Shown piece by piece: positions 14,954 to 22,894 of a DNA stretch of 28,046 nucleotides. The DNA is taken from positions 1 through 28,046 of the forward strand of contig DASTMZ010000132.1 of NCBI GenBank assembly GCA_035713725.1, written 5' to 3'. This DNA comes from DASQPR01 sp035713725 (GTDB lineage Bacteria; Actinomycetota; Actinomycetes; Mycobacteriales; Micromonosporaceae). The notes under the pieces were generated by a model. The model saw only the letters and a list, made by a program, of their open reading frames with translations, did no database searches and was not told the origin of the DNA. The position numbers and the translations under genes were made by a program. Each line of letters opens with the position of its first letter. Position 1 is the first letter of the stretch.

Positions 14954-16336
14954 TCAGTGACCAACGAGACGGTTGATGAGCGCGGCCCGCTTGGACGACC
15001 GGCCGGTGCGGGCCTCGGTGCGGTCCGCGCCGCCCATCGCCCACAGAGCAGCGTTGACGCCGAGCCAGCGCAGCGGCTCCGGTTCCCAGGAGCCGGACCG
15101 ATGGTTTACCCAGGGGAGCACGGTGAGGTCGGTCTGCTCGTCGCGAATCAGGTCGGCAAGCGTCCGGCCGGCGAGGTTCGTCGTGCTGACGCCGTCGCCG
15201 ACGTAGCCGCCCGCCCACGCCAGGCCGGTCGCGCGATCGAGTCCGACCGATGCGCACCAGTCGCGCGGAATGCCGAGCGGCCCGCCCCACGCCATATTGA
15301 TCGGCACGACGCCATCGACTTGGAGATCGGGGAAGAGCTGCGCGAGCACCCGACGTAGGTCGCCGAAGACACGCGCGTCGCGGTCATAGTCCGGCCTGAT
15401 CTGCGAGCCGAAGTGGTACGGCGCACCACGGCCACCGAACGCGAGCCGGTCGTCGGCGGTGCGTTGACCGTAGATGATCAGGTTCCGGTAGTCGCCGAAC
15501 GTCTCGCGCTGGCCGAGTCCGGCGACGTCCCAGAACGACGTCGGTAGCGGCTGGGTCACCACCATCAGCGAGTAGACCGGCGCGATGGCCCGGCGCAGGC
15601 CCGGCAGCCGCGCGGTGTACCCCTCCGTCGCGCGTACCACGATGTCGGCGCGCACCGTCGCGTACGGCGTCGCGACCTCGCGTGGCGCCAGCCGTACCAC
15701 TGGCGACCGCTCGTACACCGTGACGCCGCGCCGTTCCACCGCCCGCGTGAGCCCGCGTACCAGCTTCGCCGGGTGGATGCGGGCGCAGTCCGGGGTGTAC
15801 GTGCCGCCGACCACCGCCGTCGCACCGCACCGGCGACGCGCCTCGTCCGCGCCGAGCATCACGAGGCCGAGACCGAACTCGTCGGACTCCCGCACCTCGT
15901 CCCGGGCGCGTTCCAGTTGGAGCGGCGACCGGGCGAGCATCACGGTGCCGCCCTTCGCGAAGTCGCACTCGATGCCCTCGCGCGCGGTGATGCGGCCGAC
16001 CTCGTCGACGGTGTGGCGCATCGCCTCGTGCATCGCGACTGCCAGCTCCGGACCGTGTTGCCGGGCGAGCGCGCCGATCGACTGCGGGAACAGCGCCGAA
16101 CACCAGCCGCCGTTGCGTCCGGAGGCGCCGAACCCGGCGATCTCCGACTCCACCACCGCGATCCGCATCGTCGGATCCGCGGTCGCGAGGTAGTAAGCGG
16201 TCCACAGACCAGTGAGTCCGGCGCCGACGATCACCACGTCCGCGTCGATGTCCGCGGCGAGCGAGGGCCGCGGCGTGAGGTCGTCATCGACAGTCGCCAT
16301 CCAGTGCGACAGGCCTCGGTAGTCGGGCAGGCTCAC
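14954..16336 (-). CDS. FAD-dependent amine/amino-acid oxidoreductase (DAO family, PuuB-like)
   Basis: A 460-residue flavoprotein. The dinucleotide fold D-V-V-I-V-G-A-G-L-T-G-L-W-T-A-Y-Y-L (33-50) with acidic Glu63, then G-F-G-A-S-G-R-N-G-G-W (68-78), is typical of the DAO superfamily group that includes gamma-glutamylputrescine oxidase and glycine/sarcosine oxidases. The C-terminal half has G-Y-V-G-D-G-V-S-T-T-N-L-A-G-R-T-L, which completes the FAD site. The GTG at 16336 suits the family length. The Lrp regulator and class III aminotransferase upstream on the same strand suggest oxidation of a polyamine or related amine. A hairpin separates it from the aminotransferase, so it may have its own promoter. 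Confidence 0.82.
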   Translation of the reverse strand: MSLPDYRGLSHWMATVDDDLTPRPSLAADIDADVVIVGAGLTGLWTAYYLATADPTMRIAVVESEIAGFGASGRNGGWCSALFPQSIGALARQHGPELAVAMHEAMRHTVDEVGRITAREGIECDFAKGGTVMLARSPLQLERARDEVRESDEFGLGLVMLGADEARRRCGATAVVGGTYTPDCARIHPAKLVRGLTRAVERRGVTVYERSPVVRLAPREVATPYATVRADIVVRATEGYTARLPGLRRAIAPVYSLMVVTQPLPTSFWDVAGLGQRETFGDYRNLIIYGQRTADDRLAFGGRGAPYHFGSQIRPDYDRDARVFGDLRRVLAQLFPDLQVDGVVPINMAWGGPLGIPRDWCASVGLDRATGLAWAGGYVGDGVSTTNLAGRTLADLIRDEQTDLTVLPWVNHRSGSWEPEPLRWLGVNAALWAMGGADRTEARTGRSSKRAALINRLVGH

Positions 16337-16432
16337 CGCTGCATCATCGCCCTCGATCCGGTCGCGCTGCGGGCTTTCCGCGTTGTCGCGGCGCGAGCTC
16401 CCAGTGTCTGACCGCTCCGGATGTCGATTGGG

Positions 16433-16467
16433 GTATCCCCCGGCCACCGGGAGTGACCGGGGGATAC
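16433..16467 (-). terminator. Hairpin between the aminotransferase and the FAD oxidoreductase gene
   Basis: GTATCCCCCGG at 16433-16443 pairs perfectly with CCGGGGGATAC at 16457-16467 around a 13-base loop. It starts 29 bases past the aminotransferase stop in the minus direction and lies about 97 bases before the FAD oxidoreductase start. It could terminate or attenuate read-through into the oxidoreductase gene. Confidence 0.55.
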
Positions 16468-16495
16468 GGTGTGGCGCACCTCTGACACGGGGGAA

Positions 16496-17923
16496 TCAGA
16501 TGTGCGACCACGCCTCCGTGAGCACGCCGCGCAGAATCTGTTCAATCTCGACGAAGATGGCCTCGTCGCAGATCAGCGGCGGGGCGAGCTGGACGACAGG
16601 ATCGCCGCGGTCGTCCGCGCGGCAGTAGAGGCCGGCGTCGAAGAGCGCCTTGGACAGGAAGCCGCGCAGCAGTCGCTCGCACTCGTCGTCGTCGAACGTC
16701 TCCTTGGTCGCCTTGTCCTTGACCAATTCGATGCCGAAGAAGTAGCCGTCGCCGCGCACGTCGCCGACGATCGGTAGGTCGGTCAGCCGCTCCAGGTACG
16801 AGCGGAAGATCGGCGAGTTGCGGCGGACGTGTCCGTTGAGGTCCTCGCGCTCGAAGAGGTCGAGGTTGGCCATCGCGACCGCGGCCGCGACGGGGTGTCC
16901 GCCGAACGTGATGCCGTGCGCGAACCAGTTGCTGGTTGGCCGGCGAAGCGTGTCGGCGCCGCCCATCTCGAAAAGGAACGGCTCGGCGAGTCGGTCGCTG
17001 ACGATCATCGCGCCGGCCGGGATGTACCCGGACGTCATGCCCTTCGCACACGTGATGATGTCGGGCAGGTAGCCATAGCGCTGGGCGCCGAAGTATTCGC
17101 CGAGCCGGCCGAACGCACAGATCACTTCGTCGGAGACGAGCAGGACGTCGTACTCGTCGCAGATCTCACGGACCCGCTGGAAGTATCCGGGCGGCGGTGG
17201 GAAGCAACCGCCGGAGTTTTGCACCGGCTCGAGGAACACACATGCCACGGTGTCCGGGCCCTCGAACTCGATCGCCTCGGCGATCCGGTCGGCGGCCCAC
17301 CGGCCGAATGCCTCGGCATCCGTGCCATCCGGTCCCGCTGTGCCGGCCGGCGCGCGGTAGAGGTTCGTGTTGGGTACCCGGATCGTCGAGGGTACGAGCG
17401 GCTCGAAGTCCTCCTTGATCCCGGGCAGCCCGGTGATCGACAGCGCGCCCATGGACGTGCCGTGATAGGCGATGTGCCGCGAGATCGCCTTCACCTTGCC
17501 CGGCTTGCCGACCCGCTTGAAGTAGCTGCGCGCGAGCTTCCACGCGGACTCGACCGCCTCGGAGCCGCCGGTGGTGAAGAACACCCGGTTGAGGTCACCG
17601 GGCGCGAGGTCGGCGAGACGGTCGGCGAGTTCGACGGCCTTCGGATGCGCGTACGACCAGATGGGAAAGAACGCCAGCTCGCTCGCCTGCTTCGCGGCGG
17701 CGTCGGCGAGCTCGTGCCGGCCGTGCCCGGCCTGCACCACGAACAGCCCGGCCAGACCGTCGATGTAGCGCTTCCCGTTGGTGTCCCACAAGTAGGGGCC
17801 TTCGCCGCGCGCGATGATCGGAATCGGCGAGTCGGCGTAGGCCGACAAGCGCGTGAAGTGCATCCATAGGTGGTCTCGGGCGGCGGCTTCCAGATTTTCG
17901 CCGCCGAGTTCCGTATAACTCAT
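16496..17923 (-). CDS. Class III PLP-dependent aminotransferase (putrescine/polyamine-pyruvate type)
   Basis: A 475-residue class III aminotransferase. T-T-G-G-S-E-A-V-E-S-A (117-127) binds the PLP phosphate, L-V-S-D-E-V (262-267) holds Asp265, and T-C-A-K-G-M-T-S-G-Y (291-300) holds the Schiff-base Lys294. W-D-T-N-G-K-R-Y-I-D-G-L-A-G-L-F-V-V-Q-A-G-H-G-R (46-69) resembles the putrescine-pyruvate/omega-amino acid group. The ATG at 17923 overlaps the Lrp stop in an ATGA junction, so the pair is translationally coupled and the regulator very likely controls it. The expected reaction turns a terminal diamine into an aminoaldehyde with pyruvate as acceptor; the exact amine is inferred from the nearby aldehyde dehydrogenase and GabT genes. 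Confidence 0.87.
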   Translation of the reverse strand: MSYTELGGENLEAAARDHLWMHFTRLSAYADSPIPIIARGEGPYLWDTNGKRYIDGLAGLFVVQAGHGRHELADAAAKQASELAFFPIWSYAHPKAVELADRLADLAPGDLNRVFFTTGGSEAVESAWKLARSYFKRVGKPGKVKAISRHIAYHGTSMGALSITGLPGIKEDFEPLVPSTIRVPNTNLYRAPAGTAGPDGTDAEAFGRWAADRIAEAIEFEGPDTVACVFLEPVQNSGGCFPPPPGYFQRVREICDEYDVLLVSDEVICAFGRLGEYFGAQRYGYLPDIITCAKGMTSGYIPAGAMIVSDRLAEPFLFEMGGADTLRRPTSNWFAHGITFGGHPVAAAVAMANLDLFEREDLNGHVRRNSPIFRSYLERLTDLPIVGDVRGDGYFFGIELVKDKATKETFDDDECERLLRGFLSKALFDAGLYCRADDRGDPVVQLAPPLICDEAIFVEIEQILRGVLTEAWSHI

Positions 17924-18378
17924 GGGGTCCCCCACGCATAGGTCTGCTTCGCGAGCTTCAGGTAGACGTACGTCTCGGTGGAGCGAACGCCATCGATGCT
18001 GCGGATCTTCTCGTTCAGGAGCGCGAGCAAGTGTTCGTCGTCGGTGCACACGAGCTCGGCGAGGATGTCGTAGCTGCCCGCGCAGATCACCACGTAGTCA
18101 ACCTCGGGGATCTGCGCGATCTTTTCGGCGACCGAACTCATGTCGCCCTCGACCTTCATGCCGACCATGACCTGACGACGGAAGCCCAAGGTCAGCGGGT
18201 CGGTGACGGCCACGATCTGCATGACTCCGGTGTCCAGCATGCGTTGGACGCGTTGACGTGCCGCGGCCTCGGACAGCCCGATCTGCTTGGCGAGCGCCGC
18301 ATACGACATGCGGCCGTCGCGCTGGAGCTGGTCGATGATCCGCTTGTTCACGTCGTCGAGGAACGGTGGCTCGGTCAC
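17920..18378 (-). CDS. Lrp/AsnC family transcriptional regulator
   Basis: A 152-residue Lrp/AsnC regulator. The N-terminal winged helix-turn-helix (about 10-55) has Y-A-A-L-A-K-Q-I-G-L-S-E-A-A-A-R-Q-R-V-Q-R (26-46). The C-terminal RAM ligand domain (about 68-145) ends in L-K-L-A-K-Q-T-Y-A-W-G-T-P. The GTG at 18378 is chosen; a TTG at 18414 would add 12 residues. Actinomycete homologues with the same Q-T-Y-x-W-G-T ending sit before an aminotransferase, as here. It overlaps that gene by 4 bases and diverges from the saccharopine-dehydrogenase-like gene. A CAACT-n5-AGTTG element lies 33 bases upstream, so autoregulation and control of both directions is likely. Confidence 0.9.
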   Translation of the reverse strand: MTEPPFLDDVNKRIIDQLQRDGRMSYAALAKQIGLSEAAARQRVQRMLDTGVMQIVAVTDPLTLGFRRQVMVGMKVEGDMSSVAEKIAQIPEVDYVVICAGSYDILAELVCTDDEHLLALLNEKIRSIDGVRSTETYVYLKLAKQTYAWGTP

Positions 18379-18411
18379 GGCAAGGATTCTCGTATACAGG
18401 TCGGCATACTG

Positions 18412-18426
18412 CAACTAATTCAGTTG
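18412..18426. promoter_or_regulatory. Candidate Lrp/AsnC operator
   Basis: CAACT-AATTC-AGTTG: a 5-bp inverted repeat with an AT-rich centre, unusual in this GC-rich sequence. Lrp/AsnC sites are typically partial palindromes with an AT-rich middle. It lies just upstream of the lrp start in the divergent region. Confidence 0.4.
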
Positions 18427-18714
18427 TTCACTTACTATCCATCTGTGGAATCCGTTGCAGGAGATGTCCGGTTTAACCCATGTACCCGTCCTGCGAGGCG
18501 CTGACCTGGACCGCGACCGCGCGGTCCGGCGCGGACACGGCACGTCCGGCGAACGGATCCGGGCTGGCGTCCAACGCCGCGACGGCAGCGCTCGCGCGGC
18601 CGGATCGCTGTGGCGCGACTCCACACGCTTTCCGTTTCAGCCCATCCGTGGTACTTATCAGCATCACCGAGCGTAGTGTGCATTCTGACCGATTTGTGAA
18701 CTTTGGAGAGCCTC
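18427..18714. other. Divergent intergenic region upstream of the dehydrogenase gene
   Basis: With the operator candidate this gap spans 336 bases. Open frames exist on both strands but have no family resemblance, no good ribosome site, or run into the dehydrogenase gene. A GGAGAG ribosome site lies at 18705-18710. I see no clear -35/-10 pair. Confidence 0.5.
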
Positions 18715-19932
18715 ATGCGCATCATATGCGTCGGCGCCGGCGGCGTCGGATCGGCCGTGGCGGCGATCGCGAGTCGACGCGACTTCTTCGACGCGTTCGT
18801 CATCGCCGACTACGACCTGGATCGGGCGCGGCGCGCGATCGCGAGGCTTGACGACGACCGGTTCACCGCGGCGCGCGTGGACGCCTCCAGCGCCCAGGAC
18901 GTGCTGAGCCTGTGCCGGGAACATCAGATCACGCATGTGCTCAACGCCGTCGACCCCCGGTTCGTCATGCCGATCTTCAACGGCGCGTTCAGCGCGGGTG
19001 CCGGCTACCTCGACATGGCGATGTCGCTGTCGCACCCGCATGAGGAGCGGCCGTACGAGGTGCCTGGCGTCAAGCTCGGCGACGAGCAGTTCGCGGCGGC
19101 CGAGAAGTGGGAGCGGACCGGCCGCCTCGCGCTGGTCGGCATCGGAGTCGAGCCGGGGATGTCGGACGTCTTCGCGCGCTATGCGGCCGACCACTTGTTT
19201 TCGTCGATCGACGAGTGCGGCGTACGGGATGGCGCGAACCTTACCGTCGCCGGCTACGACTTCGCACCGTCGTTCTCCATCTGGACCACCATCGAAGAGT
19301 GCTTGAACCCGCCAGTCGTGTTCGAGCGCGACCGCGGCTGGTACACCACCGCGCCGTTCAGCGAGCCGGAGATCTTCGACTTCCCGGAGGGCATCGGCAA
19401 GGTCGAGTGCGTCAACGTCGAGCACGAAGAAGTACTGCTGATCCCGCGGTGGGTGGATGCGGGTCGCGTTACCTTCAAGTACGGACTCGGCAACGAGTTC
19501 ATCGAGGTGTTGAAGACGCTCCACAAGCTCCGACTCGACTCGACATTGCCGGTCCGGGTCGGCGGTGTGGAGGTTGCCCCGCGCGATGTGGTCGCCGCCT
19601 GCCTGCCGGACCCGGCGACACTCGGCGACCGGATGGCCGGCAAGACATGCGCCGGTACGTGGGTGAAAGGTACCGGTAAGGACGGCACACCGCGCGAGGT
19701 CTACCTCTATCACGTGGTGGACAACGAGTGGTCGATGGCCGAATACGGCCACCAGGCCGTGGTCTGGCAGACCGCGATCAACCCGGTCATCGCACTCGAC
19801 CTGCTGGCGTCAGGAACGTGGGCGGGAGCGGGCGTACTCGGACCGGAGGCGTTCGACCCGATGCCATTCCTCGACATGCTCAACGCGTACGGCTCGCCGT
19901 GGGGGATGCGGGAACACTCGCCGGCGAACTAG
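18715..19932 (+). CDS. Saccharopine dehydrogenase-like NAD(P)-dependent reductase
   Basis: A 405-residue protein with an N-terminal Rossmann fold (M-R-I-I-C-V-G-A-G-G-V-G-S-A-V, glycine loop 7-12) and the catalytic/dimerisation domain of the saccharopine dehydrogenase family. The C-terminal part (C-L-P-D-P-A-T-L, then G-K-T-C-A-G-T-W-V-K-G-T, then G-H-Q-A-V-V-W-Q-T) follows the pattern I know from carboxynorspermidine synthase, a member that condenses an amine with aspartate semialdehyde. Lysine-type substrates are also possible. The ATG at 18715 follows GGAGAG; an earlier TTG is less likely. It diverges from lrp and faces the amine-degradation genes, so a role in polyamine or lysine metabolism is likely. 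Direction, breakdown or synthesis, is open. Confidence 0.8.
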   Translation: MRIICVGAGGVGSAVAAIASRRDFFDAFVIADYDLDRARRAIARLDDDRFTAARVDASSAQDVLSLCREHQITHVLNAVDPRFVMPIFNGAFSAGAGYLDMAMSLSHPHEERPYEVPGVKLGDEQFAAAEKWERTGRLALVGIGVEPGMSDVFARYAADHLFSSIDECGVRDGANLTVAGYDFAPSFSIWTTIEECLNPPVVFERDRGWYTTAPFSEPEIFDFPEGIGKVECVNVEHEEVLLIPRWVDAGRVTFKYGLGNEFIEVLKTLHKLRLDSTLPVRVGGVEVAPRDVVAACLPDPATLGDRMAGKTCAGTWVKGTGKDGTPREVYLYHVVDNEWSMAEYGHQAVVWQTAINPVIALDLLASGTWAGAGVLGPEAFDPMPFLDMLNAYGSPWGMREHSPAN

Positions 19933-19975
19933 CCGGCGCAGACGACTCACCGGCAGGTCAGACAGCGTGGATTAA

Positions 19976-20887
19976 TCACTGGGCAGAACGATTGCGCCAC
20001 GCAGTCGCATCGGTGTCCCAAGTGCGAGCGCCAACCGCTCCGGTGAGCACCGGGTCCGCGAAGGCGATAACGGCACGCAGCACGCGTGCGAACTGCTCGG
20101 GCAGGTGGTCGGAGTTGCTGCGTCGGCGCCACGGCGCCCAGCGGCGTTGCGCAAGCGAGTCGAATCCGTCAAGGACCTCAACCAACGGGCGTAGCGTCGC
20201 GCTCCGGTGTCGAGCGACCTCGTCCATAGCCCGCCGCAAGTCGTCGGCGTCGACGACTTGCCGCCGTGACAGGTTCCAGATGTCGCCAAAGTCGCGCCAC
20301 CGCGTGTTGGCGGTGCCACGCTGAACCGCGGTGACGATCTTCTCGGCGTACACCATGTGCATCGGATAGCCGGGCAGCTCGATCGGCGCACCGCCACGCA
20401 GGCGTGGCACCGCGACGGTGGTTGGTTCGGGCCAGATCGGGTCGCCGATGTTCACGTCGACATGGAACGGCAGTTTGGCGGTCGCGAGTCGCGCATTGAC
20501 ACGCACTCTGACGCCGGCGTAGTCGTCCTCCTCGCGGACGACCTCGGCGGTCGTGCTATCGGCGGCAAACTCGATTCCATCCGACTCGGTCTGCTTGATG
20601 CGTAGCACGCGGTGTATCAGCGGCCCTACCGTCTTCGTGTCGTTGGCGATATCGATGCCAGCGAGGTCGACGTCCTTGGTCGGACGACGCGAGTCGAAAG
20701 CGGCCAACAGCACGCCGCCTTTGAGAACGAAACGCTCCCGCGCGTCGCTGGCGGCCAGCCGTGCGAGGAAGCCTTCGAGGGCGTACAGCTGGAGTAGCTC
20801 TTGGGTGGGTCGTCGGGTGCGACGCGCTTCGTTCTGTAGGTCGAGATAGGCATTGCCGGCGGGTGTTCCTCGCGTGAGGCGGCTCAC
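19976..20887 (-). CDS. AbiEii/AbiGii-type nucleotidyltransferase toxin
   Basis: A 303-residue nucleotidyltransferase-fold protein. F-V-L-K-G-G-V-L-L-A-A-F (53-64) followed by R-P-T-K-D-V-D-L-A-G (68-77) gives the G-G...D-x-D core (Asp72, Asp74), and F-H-V-D-V-N-I-G-D-P later provides the third acidic strand. Y-A-E-K-I-V-T-A-V-Q-R-G and R-W-R-D-F-G-D-I-W complete the DUF1814/AbiEii signature. Known members block growth by nucleotide transfer to tRNA or other targets and serve in abortive phage defence as type IV toxins. The GTG at 20887 overlaps the antitoxin stop (GTGA), so toxin translation depends on antitoxin translation. It converges on the saccharopine-dehydrogenase-like gene. Confidence 0.87.
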   Translation of the reverse strand: MSRLTRGTPAGNAYLDLQNEARRTRRPTQELLQLYALEGFLARLAASDARERFVLKGGVLLAAFDSRRPTKDVDLAGIDIANDTKTVGPLIHRVLRIKQTESDGIEFAADSTTAEVVREEDDYAGVRVRVNARLATAKLPFHVDVNIGDPIWPEPTTVAVPRLRGGAPIELPGYPMHMVYAEKIVTAVQRGTANTRWRDFGDIWNLSRRQVVDADDLRRAMDEVARHRSATLRPLVEVLDGFDSLAQRRWAPWRRRSNSDHLPEQFARVLRAVIAFADPVLTGAVGARTWDTDATAWRNRSAQ

Positions 20888-21468
20888 AGCAGGATCTCCA
20901 TCGTCTCCCGCAGCGCGGTGGTGGCTCGCGGGAAAAATCGGGTCATGCGGAGCAGTTCGGACGGCTGTCCGCCACGCCGCAACCAGCGCTTGAGCGCCCC
21001 GTTGGCCAAGTCAACGCCGTCGATGTGGCGCATCCGGAAGGCGTCGATAATGCTGCGCTCGGCGGAATACATGCCGATCGTGCGATCGCCTCCGATGTCG
21101 AGCCTGTCCCGTCCGATCTCGAAGGTGTCAGCGTCGAAGTGTCGCCACCGGGCCGGTGCCGTTGTTTCCGGCGTCCACGCGCCCCGGGGGACGGCGACGT
21201 CGATCTCGGCAGGGATGTCGTCGATCAAGTTATGGCGGGCGAGGGCCGAACGAAGGCAGATCGTCGCTCGCGGCGCTTTGGCGGCGATCTCGATCAGGCC
21301 CTCATCGCCCAGCCAGTCACGCTTGCGGTAGAGGCCCCGTGACAGAGAGATGACGAGGCCGTCACCGACGAGCCGGCGAAGCTGGCGTTCGGTGATGTGG
21401 TCCAGCGCCTCGGAGTAGCGGAAGGTGTCGGGCAGGGTGGCCAGCAGTTCGCTGCTCGTAAGCGCCAT
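20884..21468 (-). CDS. AbiEi-type antitoxin/repressor
   Basis: A 194-residue partner of the toxin. The N-terminal winged-helix region (about 5-50: L-L-A-T-L-P-D-T-F-R-Y-S-E-A, I-T-E-R-Q-L-R-R-L-V-G-D-G-L-V, L-S-R-G-L-Y) fits the AbiEi antitoxin domain that binds DNA. The C-terminal domain (A-P-R-A-T-I-C-L-R-S-A-L-A-R-H-N-L, later Y-S-A-E-R-S-I-I-D-A-F-R-M-R-H) is the usual AbiEi_1 type. The start at 21468 has GAGGAGG upstream with good spacing. A 10-bp inverted repeat lies 20-59 bases before the start and suits autorepression. In type IV systems the antitoxin counteracts the toxin without binding it. Confidence 0.88.
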   Translation of the reverse strand: MALTSSELLATLPDTFRYSEALDHITERQLRRLVGDGLVISLSRGLYRKRDWLGDEGLIEIAAKAPRATICLRSALARHNLIDDIPAEIDVAVPRGAWTPETTAPARWRHFDADTFEIGRDRLDIGGDRTIGMYSAERSIIDAFRMRHIDGVDLANGALKRWLRRGGQPSELLRMTRFFPRATTALRETMEILL

Positions 21469-21486
21469 GCCGCCTCCTCGTCCGTC

Positions 21487-21527
21487 GGGAATCCTCAGCA
21501 TCAATGTGCCTAGTGTAGAGGATTCCC
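21487..21527 (-). promoter_or_regulatory. Inverted-repeat operator and promoter of the AbiE-type operon
   Basis: GGGAATCCTC at 21487-21496 and its exact complement GAGGATTCCC at 21518-21527 flank a 21-base spacer. On the minus strand TACACT (complement of 21512-21517), next to one arm, is a possible -10. A short palindrome CCGCCT-c-AGGCGG (21529-21541) adjoins. AbiEi proteins are known to autoregulate by binding inverted repeats in their promoter, which fits this layout. Confidence 0.6.
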
Positions 21528-21593
21528 TCCGCCTCAGGCGGGAGCTCAGAGCCGATAGAGCGCGAACGGGGCGTCGGGATGAGCTGCCGGAGG

Positions 21594-22892
21594 TTAGCCG
21601 CAGACACTGGCGAACGAGTCGCTCAGGATCCCAAGACCCTTCTGCAGCAAGTCCTCCGGCATCACGAGCGGCGGCAGGAACCGCAGTACGTTGCCGTACG
21701 TCCCGCAGGTCAACGTGAGCAGTCCGGCCGCGTGGCATGCCTTCGACAGGGCGGCCGCGGTCGCCGCGTCGGGTGCCGGACCGTCCGGCCCCGCCGTACC
21801 CGGATCGACGATCTCTACCGCGACCATGGCGCCACGGCCGCGTACGTCGCCGATCGACGCGTACCGGTCGGCCAGCTCACGCAGCACCGGGAGCATCGTG
21901 TCGCCGATCCGTCGTGCCGCGGCTACCAGGTCGAGGTCGCGCATCGTCTCGATGGTGGCGAGCGCGGCCGCGCACGCGATCGGATTGCCGCCGTACGTGC
22001 CGCCGAGCCCTCCCACGTGCACTGCTTCCATCACGTCGGTGCGCCCGGTGACGCCGGCCAGCGGCAGCCCGCCGGCGATGCCCTTCGCCGTCGAGACGAG
22101 ATCCGGTTCGACACCCTCGTGCTCGCAGGCGAACCAGTTGCCGGTCCGGCAGAAGCCGGTCTGGATCTCGTCCGCGATGAACAGCACGCCGTTGGCGCGC
22201 GCCCACTCGGCGAGCGCCGGCAGGAAGCCAGGTGCCGGCACCACGAAGCCACCCTCACCCTGGATCGGTTCGATGAGCACGGCCGCGAGGTTCGCGGCGC
22301 CGACCTGCTTATCCAGGACGTTGATCGCGCGCGCGGCGGCCGCGTCCCCGGACAGGCCGCCATCGCGCAGCGGGTACGACATCGGCGCGCGATAGATCTC
22401 GCCGGCGAACGGTCCGAACCCGTCCTTATACGGCATGTTCTTCGCGGTGAGTGCCATCGTGAGGTTGGTCCGGCCGTGGTACGCGTGATCGAACACCGCG
22501 ATCGCCGGCCGACCGGTTGCCTTCCGCGCGATCTTGACCGCGTTCTCTACCGCCTCGGCCCCGGAGTTGAACAGCGCCGACCGCTTGTCGAACGAGCCGG
22601 GCGTCAGCGCGTTGAGCTGCTCGCACACCGCGACGTATGCCTCGTACGGCGTGACCATGAAGCAGGTGTGCGTGAACAGTTCGACCTGACGCTGGACGGC
22701 GTCCACAACTCGGGGCGCCGAGTTGCCGACGCTGGTGACCGCGATGCCGGAGGCGAAGTCGATCCACTCGCGACCGTCGACGTCGGTCATCGTGCCGCCA
22801 CTGGCGTGGTCGACGTACGCCGAAACGACCGAGCTGACGCCGCGCGCCACGGCGGCGGCACGGCGCTTGCCGAGTTCGGATGATGACGTCAT
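21594..22892 (-). CDS. gabT: 4-aminobutyrate aminotransferase
   Basis: A 432-residue class III aminotransferase that converts GABA and 2-oxoglutarate to succinate semialdehyde and glutamate. F-N-S-G-A-E-A-V-E-N-A-V-K-I-A-R (108-123) binds PLP phosphate, E-P-I-Q-G-E-G-G-F (208-216) and F-I-A-D-E-I-Q-T-G-F-C-R-T-G (238-251, Asp241) are diagnostic of the GabT group, and Lys270 in S-T-A-K-G-I-A-G-G-L-P-L-A-G is the Schiff-base lysine. The length is that of GabT. The ATG at 22892 comes 2 bases after the aldehyde dehydrogenase stop, so both are one operon; the product of the first enzyme (GABA) is the substrate of this one. No succinate-semialdehyde dehydrogenase gene is in the window. Confidence 0.92.
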   Translation of the reverse strand: MTSSSELGKRRAAAVARGVSSVVSAYVDHASGGTMTDVDGREWIDFASGIAVTSVGNSAPRVVDAVQRQVELFTHTCFMVTPYEAYVAVCEQLNALTPGSFDKRSALFNSGAEAVENAVKIARKATGRPAIAVFDHAYHGRTNLTMALTAKNMPYKDGFGPFAGEIYRAPMSYPLRDGGLSGDAAAARAINVLDKQVGAANLAAVLIEPIQGEGGFVVPAPGFLPALAEWARANGVLFIADEIQTGFCRTGNWFACEHEGVEPDLVSTAKGIAGGLPLAGVTGRTDVMEAVHVGGLGGTYGGNPIACAAALATIETMRDLDLVAAARRIGDTMLPVLRELADRYASIGDVRGRGAMVAVEIVDPGTAGPDGPAPDAATAAALSKACHAAGLLTLTCGTYGNVLRFLPPLVMPEDLLQKGLGILSDSFASVCG

Positions 22893-22894
22893 CT

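Noticed and set aside
14164..14976. 270-codon plus-strand frame opposite the GatD-like gene, considered because that gene has an odd insertion
   Set aside because: The minus strand preserves family motifs on both sides of the insertion, whereas this frame shows none. It remains a shadow even though the GatD-like gene is atypical.
18664..19752. 362-codon minus-strand frame opposite the saccharopine-dehydrogenase-like gene
   Set aside because: It is a shadow of a well-conserved plus-strand enzyme and has no motif of its own.
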